DNA from: Theobroma cacao
Taxonomy: Eukaryota > Streptophyta > Magnoliopsida > Malvales > Malvaceae
Direction of reading: 5' to 3'
Assembly: GCF_000208745.1 (NCBI RefSeq)
Contig: NC_030851.1
Span: 8,667,313 to 8,731,312 of the forward strand
Length of the DNA stretch: 64,000 bases
Shown here one piece after another: positions 38,484 to 51,300 of the stretch; positions within the stretch are counted from its first letter, which is position 1, and every line of letters starts with the position of its first letter. A program made the position numbers and the translations under genes. The notes under the pieces are model-generated. The model worked only from the letters and a program-made list of their open reading frames with translations. It was not told the DNA's origin and searched no databases.

Positions 38484-40236
38484 GGCGCGTTTGGTATGAG
38501 GAATAGCTATGTTATTCTCCCTTTATTCCCATGCAAACCCTATTCCCTTGTTTGGTTGTCAAATAGAATGAGAAATAGGAATTCCTCAAGAATAGCAATT
38601 TTGTCAACTTGGGTTTAAGTCTGAAATAGGTAATACTCGTGCCCCCTTTGGTTTTATCTATTCCGTGACCCATGGAATAGGTTTGAAATGTTTAATGACT
38701 AAAATACCCTCAATAGATTTACAAAATCACAACTCTGTCCCATATAAAAAGTTCTAATTTTTTCTTTCTCTTTCTCCTCTCTCAACCCGTCTTCCCCCGT
38801 CTACCCCTCCTCTCTCTCAGCCACTCTCTCACCCGTCCATCTTCCCTTCTCTATCACCCGTCTTCCCCTCTCTCTCAGCCGCTCTCACCCATCTTCCTCT
38901 CTCTCTCAGCCATGCATAGTCCAAGTACTTGCTTCAAATCCTTCCGGCAATAAAATTTTAATTTAAGGGTTTTTATTGTTATTGTTGATCATGGGATTTA
39001 GTATATCTGATTTACTTGTGAATTTGGGGTGTGAATTTTATGAATTTTGATTCTTAGTTCTTGGAATTTATGGGAAAAAATTGTGGTTTGAATTTTTTTT
39101 TTTTGTTGATTAGGGATTTTTGTGGTAGAAAACAATTGAGAATTTTGGCCGGTTTTGGTAAAATTGGTTTATTATTGGGTTAATTACCGCCTTAAGTTGG
39201 TATTGTGCTTGATTTGAATAAATGTAGATTTATATCTAAAAAAATAGAGACAAAATCTGAAAATAGTGCTAATACTGAATTTTCAAGTCAATGCTTTGGC
39301 TTATTCAGAGATTTTTGTTATGAGAATAATAATCTGGAATTATCATCAAGCTACTGATTCTGGCCATGATGTTTGCCACTGTAGAATTAAGCACAACATT
39401 GTCAAGCCTTGACACTGTTTTTAACTGTGCATCCTTAATTTAATTGTGTTGTGAATACGTTGTGCAGTGTCATCCAAACCCAGTTTAAGCAGAAACTAGT
39501 GGCCCTTAGGCAAGTAACAGCCCAATTTAAGTTGTGACTTTGCTTTCTTTGTCTATTTTGTTAATGAATCTGTAATGTTGATTGTATCAGTGGTGTTGTG
39601 AAGTGTAAAAGCTCTAGAACTTCACTTATTTTTAAACATAGGTTATTTGCTTCAATGTTAAGTGTTTTAGTATCCAAAAATGATTAGATTCATTATCTGA
39701 TGATATCTTACCAAGTTAGTTTGATTTTTTTTAATAATTGTGTTGGATTTTTCCAAAAAAATGTTGACAACTTAATAATAATATTATGATAGCAGTAGGA
39801 GATAACGATAGCATATAGCATTAGGTAGTGGACAAAAAACGCTTCAATTTTTATATTGGCTGAATTGCCAAAGAAGCCATGAACTGGAAATATTAATATT
39901 GGTTTCCACTATGGCAAAAAGATTTTATTAAAACGAAATCATACTTTAGGAAAATATTAAGTAGGAAGTTTTGCTGACCATTTTAGTCTTTTGCTTTCTC
40001 CTAGTTTTAGAGCACAAATTTTCTAAGTGATTAATGGTCACCAAGCAGAAATGTGGTTAACCTTTTTTTTCCCTATCTATCTCTCTAACCTAGCCACACC
40101 ACCTTTCACAATTTTTTCATATGGCTTACTTATGAGGCTGCAATGTGCTCTTGATGTCACTTTTTTTTTGTTACCATATGGCTTTAATATTTTTTGTACA
40201 TAATAAAATATATTAGAATATTTATTTTTTGCAGTC

Positions 40237-41642
40237 ATGGTTCGTTTGTATTTGAGAAGAGATACTGAACGACGAAAAAGGCTACAAGCTATGTTTAAAT
40301 TTTATATGGAGATTTGTCGTGCTGTTAGTTCATTCTTGACTATATTGTCTGCAACGTCGACTTTGTGTACTTATAGGCCAAGAGTAAGATCTTATGCATT
40401 AGATTTTGCTACAAATTGAGAGTATGTGAGGCGACTTGTGTATGATAATGATATTTCATGTATTTCATAAATTAAGATGAATAGGGAAGCCTTTTTTAAA
40501 TTATGTGAAATGTTAGAAAGTATTGGAGGGTTGAAGTCAACAAAAAACATGCTTATAGATGAGCAAGTAGCAATATTCTTACATATTATTACTCATCATG
40601 TTAAGAATCGAGTAATTAGTTTAAATTTTAAAAGGTCGGGTGAGTCAATTAGTCGACACTTTCATAATGTTTTAAATGCAGTGCTAAAATTGCAAGAACA
40701 TTTGTTTAAAAAACCTGAGCTCATTCCAATAAACTCAACAAACAATCGGTGGAAGTGGTTTAAGGTAGATTATTGATCTTATAACTTTTTGTAACTATAT
40801 ATATACAAGACATTAATAGGTTTACTTATTAGTAATTCATTACATCTGATTTGTAGAATTGTTTAGGTGCTCTAGATGGGACATACATCAGAGTTAAGGT
40901 GCCAAGTACAAATAAACCTAGATATCGCACTCGTAAAGGGGATATTGCAACAAATATGTTAGGTGTATGTACACCTGACATGCAATTTGTCTTTGTTCTT
41001 CCTGGTTGGGAAGGGTCTGTAGCTGATGGCAGAGTTCTTCGAGATGCACTAAGGAGAATAAATGGATTTAAAGTGCATCATGGTAAACTTTCCTATGATA
41101 ATGGGAAGGTATTTCAAATTATGTACTATATGATTGTTCTACTTAAATAAGTAAATAACTTATTTAGTTTGTTTTATATAGGTTGTTACTATTTAGTTGA
41201 TGTGGGATATACAAATTGTGAGGGCTTTCTTGCACCTTTTAGGGGTTAATGATACCATTTTAATGAATGGCATCAAGGCCATGAACCAAGCAGTCTCGAA
41301 GAATTTTTTAATATGAAACATGTTGCTGCTTGCAATGTTATAGAGAGATGTTTTGGGTTATTGAAAATGAGGTGGGGTATCCTTAGGAGTCCATCATTTT
41401 ATCCGATTAGGATACATAATCGGATTGTTATAGCTTGTTGTTTGCTTCATAATTTTATTAAGAGGGAGATGAGTTTTGATCCTATTGAAGTGGATTGAGG
41501 GGAATATATTGAAACCAACACAACAGTTGATGAGGATTTTATAAGTACTATTGATCCTACTGATGTTTGGGGTAATTTCAGAATGGAATTAGCAAATCAG
41601 ATGTTCAATGAATGGCAAGTATCTAGGCAAAATGATGATTGA
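40237..41642 (+). pseudogene. PIF/Harbinger DDE transposase, stop-broken
   Basis: Coding pieces at 40237-40416, 40477-40764, about 40856-41115 and 41182-41642 are separated by two introns. In order they hold an N-terminal segment, a helix-turn-helix region and the DDE nuclease: first Asp in GALDGTYI, second Asp in GWEGSVADGRVLRDA, Glu in NVIERCFGLLKMRWGIL. The catalytic triad is therefore preserved although the gene is dead. Stops fall at 40417-40419, 41247-41252 (two in a row) and 41496-41498. It would cut and join the element's ends together with the Myb-like partner. Confidence 0.75.
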
Positions 41643-41901
41643 CATTGTTAGGCATATTGTTATTGAAGGATTGTTTTAGTGTTTCTTTCCTTTGCCAGTA
41701 CAAGTTATTCTTTTTTCTAATTTGTTCTGAGTGTCTTAATGTTTTGTCAACTGTTGTTGTTAATTGTGTTGTTTATATTGTACTTTTTATCATGTGAATA
41801 AAGTTTGACCAGTTTTAATATATTATTGGATATATCTCTTTATCTTTTATTTTTTTAGCATTATAATTAATTTTTTTATAATTAAATATTTAGTGTATGG
41901 T

Positions 41902-42929
41902 AAAAAACAATATCCACATCTTCAACCCTAACTTCTCAAAGTTCAAAGAGAACCAAAAGAAAATGGAATTATCATGAAGATGTTGCACTTGTTGCAGCTT
42001 TGATTGATTTACACAATATAGGAAAATACAATGCTGACATTGGGTTTAGAGAGGGTTATTTAATAGAACTTGAAAATATGCTTGCAATAAAATTACTAGA
42101 TGCAAACTTGAAGGTAAAGCCCCACGTAGAGTCTAGAATAAAGACTTTGAAAAAAGAATGAGCTATTATATATGATATGGTGCAAGGGACATATACTAGT
42201 GGATTTAGGTGGGATGATAAAAGAAACATGGTTGGTGCTGATGATCCTGTGTAGGAATCTTACATACAGGTAAGTTTTTGGGTTTGAGTTATTTAATTAT
42301 TTTCATATTAGTTTCTTAATAATAATATAACTAATAGTTTTTTTTTTTGTTATTAGAGTCATAAGGAAGCTGCCTCTTTTAGAAGAAAGAATTTTCCTTT
42401 CTTCAATGAGCTTAGTATTATTTATGCAAAAGATCGTGCAACAGGAAAAGATGCACAAACTACAGTAGATATCCTTGAAGAAATGCAAGACTGTAATGAT
42501 ACAATCAATGAGGAAACTGAAGGTGAAAACCTAGCTGGATATAATTTCGAGGATGAGGATTTCTCCAATATTCAACCTCAAACATCAACTCCTAGAAGTG
42601 AAACAACTTCAACAAGGAAAAGGAAAAGGCTAAATGAGATGGGTGATCCCATCACATCCAAATCAATTAGTGCTGTTCTAACGATATTGGGTGAAAACAT
42701 AAAAGAGATTGGAATTGAGTTTAGTAAAAGTGTTGGTGCAAAGGTGAATATCCAACAAAAGGCTCAAGAGTTGGATGGGATTTTAAGTCAAGTAGAGGGA
42801 TTGACAGCGAGGGAAAGGGTTCTAGCTTCAATTAAACTTTCGAAATCTCCAACTCTTATGTTTGTGTTTTTTAGTATTGATCCTGATCGAAGACTTGAAT
42901 GGCTGAGGACATTTATTGTTGACCGTTAA
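41902..42929 (+). pseudogene. PIF/Harbinger Myb/SANT-like DNA-binding protein, stop-broken
   Basis: The first exon (about 41902-42270) has the Myb/SANT-like domain found in Harbinger ORF1 and in plant L10-interacting proteins, with KRKWNYHEDVALVAALIDLH. The second (42358-42929) is an acidic, Ser/Thr-rich region and a helical tail ending DRRLEWLRTFIVDR. A GT-AG intron joins them at YIQ|SHKEAA. Stops at 42159-42161 and 42252-42254 inactivate it. In live elements this protein binds the ends and recruits the transposase. Confidence 0.65.
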
Positions 42930-44164
42930 GCTTGGATGCCTCTGAAACTTTTTGTAAAGGTAAGTTCCTGATATTGTAACTTTTTGGCACTCGTGGTTGA
43001 TGTTGATACTAATTATGAGATTCATTAACAAGTCTAAACCCTTTTGAGTTGACTGTTGTGTTGGTAGTTGTATAAGGGTGATGTTATTGAAGCAACTTTA
43101 TTGGTTTTATGCATGTTGTAAGTTAGTGTAAAAGGATGAATATTCATCCATTACTTTCAATGTCAGTGTATTTTTGTAAACTAAACCTTATCTTTTGATT
43201 ATATGTAGTAATATTTTCATCTAAAAGGCATTTATAGTATTACAAGGCTCTTTTATTATTTATTACTTTCCATGCTAATATGCACTAGTTATGCTTGTAA
43301 ATTATCATTTTCTTCCCAGAGATGGAATGCTTGAAAGACACGTTATTTCTCTTTTTGCCATTTATGTTTCCTCAGCACCACATGCTGGGTTCAAAGAAAT
43401 GATTTTCTTCTTTTTAAAAAGGTAATATGAATTTGTATTTAATACATCAAAAGACATAATTTACATTTTTTTTAGGAAAAAATTGAAAGCCATCTTTCTA
43501 TTTTCAAAGATATGATTTTCTATTTAATATATCAAAAGACATAACTTATTTTTTTTTTTAGAAAAAAATGGAAGACTATCTTTTTAATTTCACATATAAG
43601 CATCTATTTAATATATCAAAAAACATGATTTTCTATTTCTACTAGTTTTTTCATTTCTTTCCCTAATATTTCTTCTCCAATATTTTTCTAAACACAAGTG
43701 TAAATGATTTATAATATATGAAGAATTGACTAAAAATAAACATCTATACACAAATTTAATTGATTATGATGGATATAATATAATATAATTAATTATATTT
43801 TAAAATAATTATCTATTTATAAAAATATGTGAGTAAATTATAATTATTTTTAGTAATTGGGATAAAATATAATTATGATAGATAATTATCTTTTAGGATA
43901 AATGTGTATTTAAATGATAATAAGGATAATTTTATTTTTTATAAAAATAAATGTTAATATGGTCAAGGGTATTTTTGTCTTTTTATTACTTATTCCTTTC
44001 TTATTCCAATCTTATTTCTCCCAACTAAATACTGTAATAAGTCATAATAGCAATTCCTACTCTATTCCATTCACAATACCAAACAAAGTAATAATTATTC
44101 TATTCTATTTCCACATAATAGCAATTCTATTTCATTTTTGTCTACTCCGTGAACCAAAGGTGCA

Positions 44165-47029
44165 GTAAAATCAATAACAAAACCTTAACTTTCTACCTTT
44201 ACAGCTGCATAACCACAACCAGATATCACAACAGGATATCACAACCGAAAACAAACCACAACTAAGAAAGCAAAATCAAAAAAAGAAAAAAACAAAGGAA
44301 AAAGCCTTAAAAGTCGAAATCTAAAATCGCAAAAGAGGAGTTTCTTTTCTTTTCTTTGTGGGATTTAAGGATTTGTAGGTTGTGACAATTTCTTTCCTTC
44401 GATTGAAGGATAGAAAAGAGATATGATTTTCGAAAAAAGAGGAAAGGGGTTTTGATGTGGTGCTGTTGGTGGTGGAGGTGTACGGCAGCGGAAAAAGGGA
44501 AAGAAAGAAGGGTAAGAAGCGATTTGAGAGGAGGAAAGGGGCAGTCGTTAGTGAGAGTAAGTGAAGGAGAGGAAAATGGAAAGAGGAAAAGAAAATAAGC
44601 TTTTTATCATTTGCAAAACGGCGCCGTTTTAGGTAAGTGAAGGGAAAATAGGTTTTACCTTAAATGACGTAGTTTTGAGAGAGAGCAAGTTCTTTTCCTT
44701 GGACACTTAAACGGTGCATTTCACAGGAAAGAGTTGGGCCTCTTGTTGGAGCAAGTTTTGTGGCTCTTTCATGGTCCGATTTGCTTTGGGCTAATCAAGC
44801 TCAAACCTTGGGTAAGTTTCAAATATCTAATTAATTGGGCTTGTGTTTTGGATATTTATGTTGGTTGGGTTTGTTTTAGAAAATTTTTAATGTAGTTTTT
44901 TTATATATGTTTAAATAATATGCATGTGAAAAATTTATAAAAAATAATAAAAATGAAACATGTTTGTGGCAATATGAATATTAAAGGTATAGGAGGTGAA
45001 ATTATTGAAATAGGAAGATCTATGTAAAAATAAAATAAAACAAAAACAAAAATAATACATATATATATAAATAGGAAAATAGATATTCATATAAAGTAAA
45101 AAAATTGATGAATAGAAAGTATATCTATATATGAAAATGGACATAAGACTATATAAGAAAGGAAAGTATAGTATATCTATGTATGAAAATGGACATAAGA
45201 CTATATAAGAAAGGAAAAAGTGAAATATCTAAAAATTATTTTCAAGGTGAACAAAGAATAATATGACAAATATAGTGATAGATAAATATGTAGTTGTAAG
45301 AAAAATGTATTTAGGTAGATAAAATATATATGTAAAGTAAATAAATATTCAATTTAAATTAATAATAATAATAATAGTGAATTAAAATATAAAAGGAAAA
45401 TGTTTAGTTATAAGAATAGGTATAAAAATATATAATAATAAAATAAAGAAAAAGAAATAATATTTAGCTAATGGGTAAGAAAGTAAGACATATATGTAGG
45501 CAAAATGTATATAATATTACTAATGGAGAGAATATCAAATCATACCGATTATGGGATGTTTATTAGGAACGCGAGAAGTTGCAATTCCTAATGAATTTTT
45601 CTAAGTAAAGGATTTTGACTAAGATTCCATTAGTACGATGAGAGGGTCTTAATTTCGAATCATGATGTTTCTTAAATAAATGAAATATATTAACCTATTT
45701 ACTAATTAAACAAAATATAAAAACAAAAGAAGTAAAGAAATAATGAAGCAAATAAATAAATAATAATAAAATAATAAAACTTTCAATAATGGTAAATTTA
45801 CAGTAGTCAATACAACTAAAAAAGGCAAATATAAAATAGATTAATGAGAAAAGATAAAAAAATTAGTTGGGCAAAAAGAAAATAGGTTAGGCTAATAAAA
45901 AAATAGGAAAGAAATTGATTTATACAAAAATATACATAAATAATAATTATGAAATGAGATATTTGGTTTAAAAAGAAATAGTATTTAGATAAAAATGAAA
46001 ATTTATATAGCAAAAATAGATAAATACTTGAATATAATATATATATATATATAATGAAATGAAATAAAAAATATAGTTAGATAAAAATAATAAATATAAA
46101 ATATTTGTCCATGATATATATGCATACAAAGAAAATTAATAAAAAGAAATTTCAAAGAAATAACAAAAGAGTTGTAGGAAGTTTAATACACAAATATTGA
46201 AATTTATGGTACATCACACCTTATTATTGCATTGCTAAATGTCATGGCATTTAGACGTATTGTATACACGAGTCAAAGCTCTAAGGATGAGACTTTCCAA
46301 GGGGGCTTGAGAATGTGAGTTCCTTCAAAAAATTCTCTAGGTGAAAAGACATCTCTAAGTCCCATCAGTATGATGGGAGGGCTTAAAGAATATCTTTAAT
46401 AAAAGACTTTCGCTCATAGTAGGATTGCATTCACGAAAATATTATTTTTACTTACAAACGACTGCCCCGATGATGGGATTTACTCGTTAAACTTGCGAAG
46501 GTAAGTTTTCCTCGTAATTCCCTAGGTGAAAGAATATCTCCGAATTCTACTAGTATAATGGGCGAATTTGAGAAATATCTTCAATAAAAGGTTTTCGTTC
46601 AGCATTATCTGGATTTTGTGCCATGCATTTCATAATTGCATCATGTGCACGTCATACTAGTAAAATCGAATAAAATGTTTTAGCTTGCTAATAAAATAAA
46701 GAATAGAATAAATAAACAAAAAATTCTGAAAATATAAGAATAAAATCAATAGTTTAGGTTATAATAGGATAATATATGATTAAATGGTACTGTTCGTAGA
46801 ATAGGCGTCACGAGGGTGCTAATCCTTCATCGTACATAACCGTATTTTCGAACCCAATTCTAAAAATTCGCAGACTAGTTTATCATTTTTTTAAGGGATC
46901 TAATATCAATTTAAAACTCCGTCGAATAGAATAAATTTAATAGGTCGCACCTAAATAAAAAAGATTGATGATGACTCCTTAAATTTTTCACATCTAGCGG
47001 TCGGGTTTTCGAATTCGCACGTTACGACA
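44165..47029 (-). mobile_element. Inverted second copy of the long LTR family
   Basis: On the minus strand this copy starts at 47029 with TGTCGTAACGTGCG, the same terminus as the solo LTR at 30822. It follows in the same order: AGGATTAGCACCCTCG (46812-46827), CATCAT/TGGTGGG-type modules (46300-46620 and 45540-45660), an expanded AT-rich segment (44880-45500), a perfect palindrome AAAACGGCGCCGTTTT (44615-44630) and the purine-rich strand of the CT-rich block (44300-44600). The Harbinger element ends at 44164 and appears to have landed inside it. Its distal end was not found. Confidence 0.65.
45121..45224. repeat. 52-base tandem duplication inside the inverted LTR copy
   Basis: ATATCTAT starts at 45121 and again at 45173. 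Both copies continue with ATGAAAATGGACATAAGACT and ATATAAGAAAGGAA. Confidence 0.85.
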
Positions 47030-47034
47030 CCCTG

Positions 47035-47720
47035 GAACATTGTTTTTGGTATGGTTTACCGGTATATTTGGAAATGGAGAAATTTATTTATCTTTGAAGG
47101 TAATAAAATCTCCATTGAAGACTAGTTGAGTATAATCAAAAGCATGGCGATGGCAACCTATAATACATGGATAACCCTTTCTTTACAAAGTGGAGGTTTG
47201 AATTGACAAGAAGAAAGACTAGTGGGGTGGATATCACCACTAGTCGAATGGAATTAGGACTGCTTTTGCTAGACGAGTCTTGGGAAGCTCAGATGGTACA
47301 TGGGTAATGGGATATGCACGCAAACAAGGCACATGTTCTACATATCGTGCAGAGTTGTGGGGAGTTTTCCAAGGTCTCCAATTGGATTGGGAGCAAGGCT
47401 TTCGCAAATTTAAACTACAGATTGATAATAAGGCAGTAGTTCAATTTCCTAATACTTTATCTGTACATCCTTGCTCTAACCTAGATGTGATTAGAGCAAT
47501 TAAAGACTTGCTAAGTAGACATTGGGAGGTTAACATAAGTCAAGTTTGTAAGGAGGAGAACAAAGTTGTTGATTTTATGACTAATTTAGGATTTGATTTA
47601 AGTCTTGATATTAATTTGTATGATTCTCCAGTAGAGACGACATTTTTACTCTGGAATGATAGGATGGGAGTCTGTATTCCACATTTAATTAATCAATAAA
47701 TCTTTATTCCCAAAAAAAAA
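47035..47720 (+). mobile_element. Second L1-type LINE, 3' end with RNase H and poly(A)
   Basis: The stretch starts with a decayed piece of the reverse-transcriptase tail (IWKWRNLFIFEG near 47067). RNase H follows: the run 47280-47699 is open for 139 codons and holds TYRAELWGVFQGL and the IDNKAVV Asp block. The start of the domain, upstream of 47280, is broken by stops near 47125, 47203 and 47250. A-run at 47711-47719 marks the LINE 3' end. It is a different copy from the LINE at 33955. Its left side abuts the LTR terminus at 47029. Confidence 0.65.
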
Positions 47721-48071
47721 TTTCGTAACTCGAAGAGAAAAAAGAGAGGATCAGATTCTTTTATATTTTGCAGCAGAATACTGATGCTAGTAATTTTAAG
47801 AAATGGGCCTTCAGCCCAAAAAATGCGGGCTAAACAAAATATTAGATTTCGCACTGTGTTTGTTTTCCCGTAGAAAGCCCGCCCAAATCCCAAAGTCCTC
47901 TCTACCAAGTCAGCCAGTCGGTCAGCAAGGTCCTAATACGCCTGCCTCTTTCCTCTGTCTCACTCTCGCTCGTCGATCTCGCTCTCTTGATAGGGTTCAT
48001 CTTCTTAACAGCTTCGCAACCTGCCTCACTTCAACCGTATTTTTGGCGTTTAAAACCCCAGAAGCGATAAA

Positions 48072-48219
48072 ATGAGAGTAAGAGTAATTTCCATCTTTTC
48101 AGAAAGTCGTATTATTTGTTTACCGTTACTACATTAATTCCACATTTTCCACACGGTCATTTGGTTCAACTAACGAATATTTATTACTAATCTTGCAGGA
48201 ATTGCGACGTTCGCTTTAA
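48072..48219 (+). promoter_or_regulatory. Spliced upstream ORF in the 5' UTR of the CCCH gene
   Basis: A GT-AG intron (48078-48198) lies in the presumed 5' UTR. Joining its exons gives an eight-codon ORF, ATG AGA then GAA TTG CGA CGT TCG CTT TAA (MRELRRSL). Unspliced RNA would give a different short peptide. The main ATG at 48373 is 153 bases downstream. A translational brake is possible but unproven. Confidence 0.45.
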
Positions 48220-48372
48220 TTTCAAGCTGCAAATAATCTTTAATAATTAGGAAAGAGTCAACCTAATTTGTACTCTGTTTGCATTTTCGCCCCTCCATGT
48301 GAAAGAGTCGCGATTATTGAAATCTTGGAGCATCTGTTTAAGTTATTTTTTATATCTCGTACAAATTCAAAA

Positions 48373-51300
48373 ATGTTGGAAAGGAAGCTTTTCAAAACGA
48401 AGATGTGCATATTGTATCAGAGAGGACGTTGTTCGCGCCAGAGTTGCTCCTTCGCTCACGGAGATGCTGAGCTCCGCCGTTTCTCCGGTTCTCACGGTGG
48501 TAATAGCTTAGCTTTTCCAATTTTTAACCCTAATTTGCTCGTTTCCCCTCGTTTCAGTTATAATTTATTTGTTAAGTTACTTTGTCCATAGTGGCAATAA
48601 TTTTACTTGCTTTTGAATGTTAGTTTTTGTGTTCTCGCCATATTTGCCTGTGTGAATTTGTTTTGAACTCTTTTTAAGTGTTTTTTTTTTTAACTTTATG
48701 GAAACTTGTTAGAGAGCGAGTGGAACAGAATAGCAAGCTAGATGTGAATTATTTGTTAATTATCAAAAGTTTACTGAATCTAGTTTAACTAAGCACAAAT
48801 TCTGGACATTGGAAAACATCGTAAGCAACTTTTGTAATATTTTTCTGCTGACTTAAATAAATCAATTGTAATAAGTAAATACTTATTAGGGACTTAATAG
48901 GGTTGTGTGGAGCAATTGGGGCTATTAGTTCTTTTAGTATGTATCTGAAAATGGAACAAGGAAGTAAAAGAGTTTGATGTCTACGAAAGGAGGCTGATGA
49001 TGAAGTCTACTATGTATTACTGCACACAAATTCGCTGTTGAGTCTTCCTGCTAGCGCGCTGAAACTGTTCTAGACTTCTAGTTGTTTTACTTTCCTCCTC
49101 ACCCTTAGTTGATATAAACTTTGAAGCTATCGTACTGGAGAAGCGAAATTTGATTTTGTGTTCCATTTGCCTTGTTGCTTCGTTTTGCTGTTTCTTCTGA
49201 CTTTGGTGTTTCTTGTTACTTTTTTTAAGTGATTTCATTTTAATGTCTGTTGCTTCCCTCATCTTAAATTCTAATGGGCTTGGTTGCCTATTCTTTGTAA
49301 CGAATAATTGATTCTGCCTAAGTCAGATCAACTCGGTGTACACATGTGAGTGGAATCCCCGGTTGTTCACACAGTTTTTAAACTTATTTTAGGCATCTTC
49401 TGGAGACTTATTTTCGATTATGTCAGCAACCTGGCTGTTTCAGCTTAAATAAAGCATCCACTGACAGGGTTAGTATTGTCTTTCTTCAGAAAGGATTGTG
49501 CTGATTGGTAAATCTTAGAGCGGGTTTTGGTATTTTTCCTGCTCAGCTATATCTTGGTTTGTCATTAAGCATCCATGAAACAAAGCAGCATTCATGAAGT
49601 TTCCATGATAGGTTTTCTCAGAACATGTGTTCTTACAAATATTGAGATGTGAAGCAGATTTGATGTGCAACTGTCAACTGTCATTTGTCAAAAGTTCTGC
49701 AGTTTGTATATTGCTGGAGCATGTGGTGTTTCATAATTCTTTGCTTCTCCTTCAATGACTATGTGAAGGGATTTCTTGAATGGAGAAAGAATGCAATTTT
49801 GTTCGGACACTCTCAGAATAGACCTATTTGTATTGCTTATCAGACAAATTATTATTATGTCATATATACGGCTTTGGAGAGAAATCTGTCCTAGCATTCT
49901 ATTTAGAATGCATATATTTCTTAATGCTGAACAATCAGATGATATGGGACTATGCCGACTATCTTTTTTCCAGTCCTATTATTCGGCGGTTATCTCAATG
50001 ATGTAGGCTCCTATACAGGTTTTCCTTTTCTATTCACATGTGAGGACACTGTTTTTTGTCTCCCCCTTGAAACTGGCAAGAAGGCAGTATTATTGTTCTT
50101 TATAATGTTTCTCATATTGTTCCATGTGATGGTAAGCTTAACGCTGGTTTTGTGCTTGGCCCTGTACTTGTTTTAACTGAAACACTTTAATTATGCTAAA
50201 TGGTCTGTGTTACCAATACTAAGTTTCTTTGTCACTTCCAGGTAAAAGAAACTATCGAGATGGCGACTTGAGGGATAAGCTTGACAAAAAGCTATCTCCA
50301 GAGCCAAGTTATTCTCCAGGAAGAGATATGAGAGACCGACGGATATTACGAGGTCAGAAATTTTATCCTTACATGCCCATTATTCTCTATTGCTATGTTC
50401 TGCTTTACCCTGTCTTCTCCACTTTTCTTATTTCTTGGCTTACAAGTTATGAAATTGAAGTCAATGTGATACATCTTACCTTATTGGTTTGATTAGTTCT
50501 GAAAAATTATTTAAAAATAGCTATATGCCATTATGGTTGGTTTTGCTGATTCTCTCTGTATTTCATTATTATTTCCAATTTTTGCCTCTTTTCTTCTGTT
50601 TCCCCTCTGATTGACTTTTTTATGTTCTGATGGAATTTAAAATTGCAGGACGTAGTGCAATGAGGTCCTTTGAAAAAAGGAGGTAATTTAACACATGCCT
50701 CTATGGTATCTGATTTGGTATTATATAAACCAATTTAGGAGTTGCTTTTTTGAAAGTTTTCTTTTATTTATATGTTTATTTTTGGTTTATTGATTTATTT
50801 TTACTCACCTTGCTTCATTTATCGTGGCAATTTAATTGGAAACTGATCTAAAAGCCATCATCAATAGGTTTTTAGTCTGGTACTGATATAATTTTGGATC
50901 ATGATTTGGGGTCATTGCTAACATCAAACCAGTAAAGCTGTAGATGGCGAACTTTGTTTCAGGCTTTGCAACCTATACCTGATACTTCTTTTTTTGTTTT
51001 GGGCCGGTATTCCTGATGCTTATAGTGTAAAATGATAGCTCGGTTGTTGGTATAGTATATCTCTAGCTCTTATAGGTAGCCCTGTTATTAATTAATCTAA
51101 ACTCCTGCCTTTTACTTTTATTTATATAATTTCAGGGGCTCTTATATTGAGTTTCCTTCTCCTGGTAGGGTTTGCATTAAAAGGATCATGTTACATAACT
51201 TAATGTCTACCATATAAACTGAGTGATTGTAGCTGGTTGAACTTGTTTCTAATTGTTCTAGAATATTCTTAAAAGGGGAAAAATGTGAGTTCAGTAGTTA

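Larger units (their letters stand above)
38484..44164 (+). mobile_element. PIF/Harbinger DNA transposon, about 5.7 kb, both genes decayed
   Basis: The left end starts GGCGCGTTTGGTATGAGG; the right end, reversed, reads GCACCTTTGGTTCACGG. Each end also has a second TIR-like block further in (CCCCCTTTGGTTTTATC near 38643; ATACCAAAC near 44079). Between them lie the two genes of this superfamily, both on the plus strand: a DDE transposase (40237-41642) and a Myb/SANT-like protein (about 41902-42929). Both contain stops. AT-rich non-coding sequence fills both flanks. I found no clean three-base target duplication, so exact ends are tentative. Confidence 0.7.

Noticed and set aside
51134..51164. 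A candidate 31-base exon of the CCCH gene, flanked by AG and GT
   Set aside because: Including it shifts the frame of the next exon out of the S-DRNRKKK reading frame that all later exons need.
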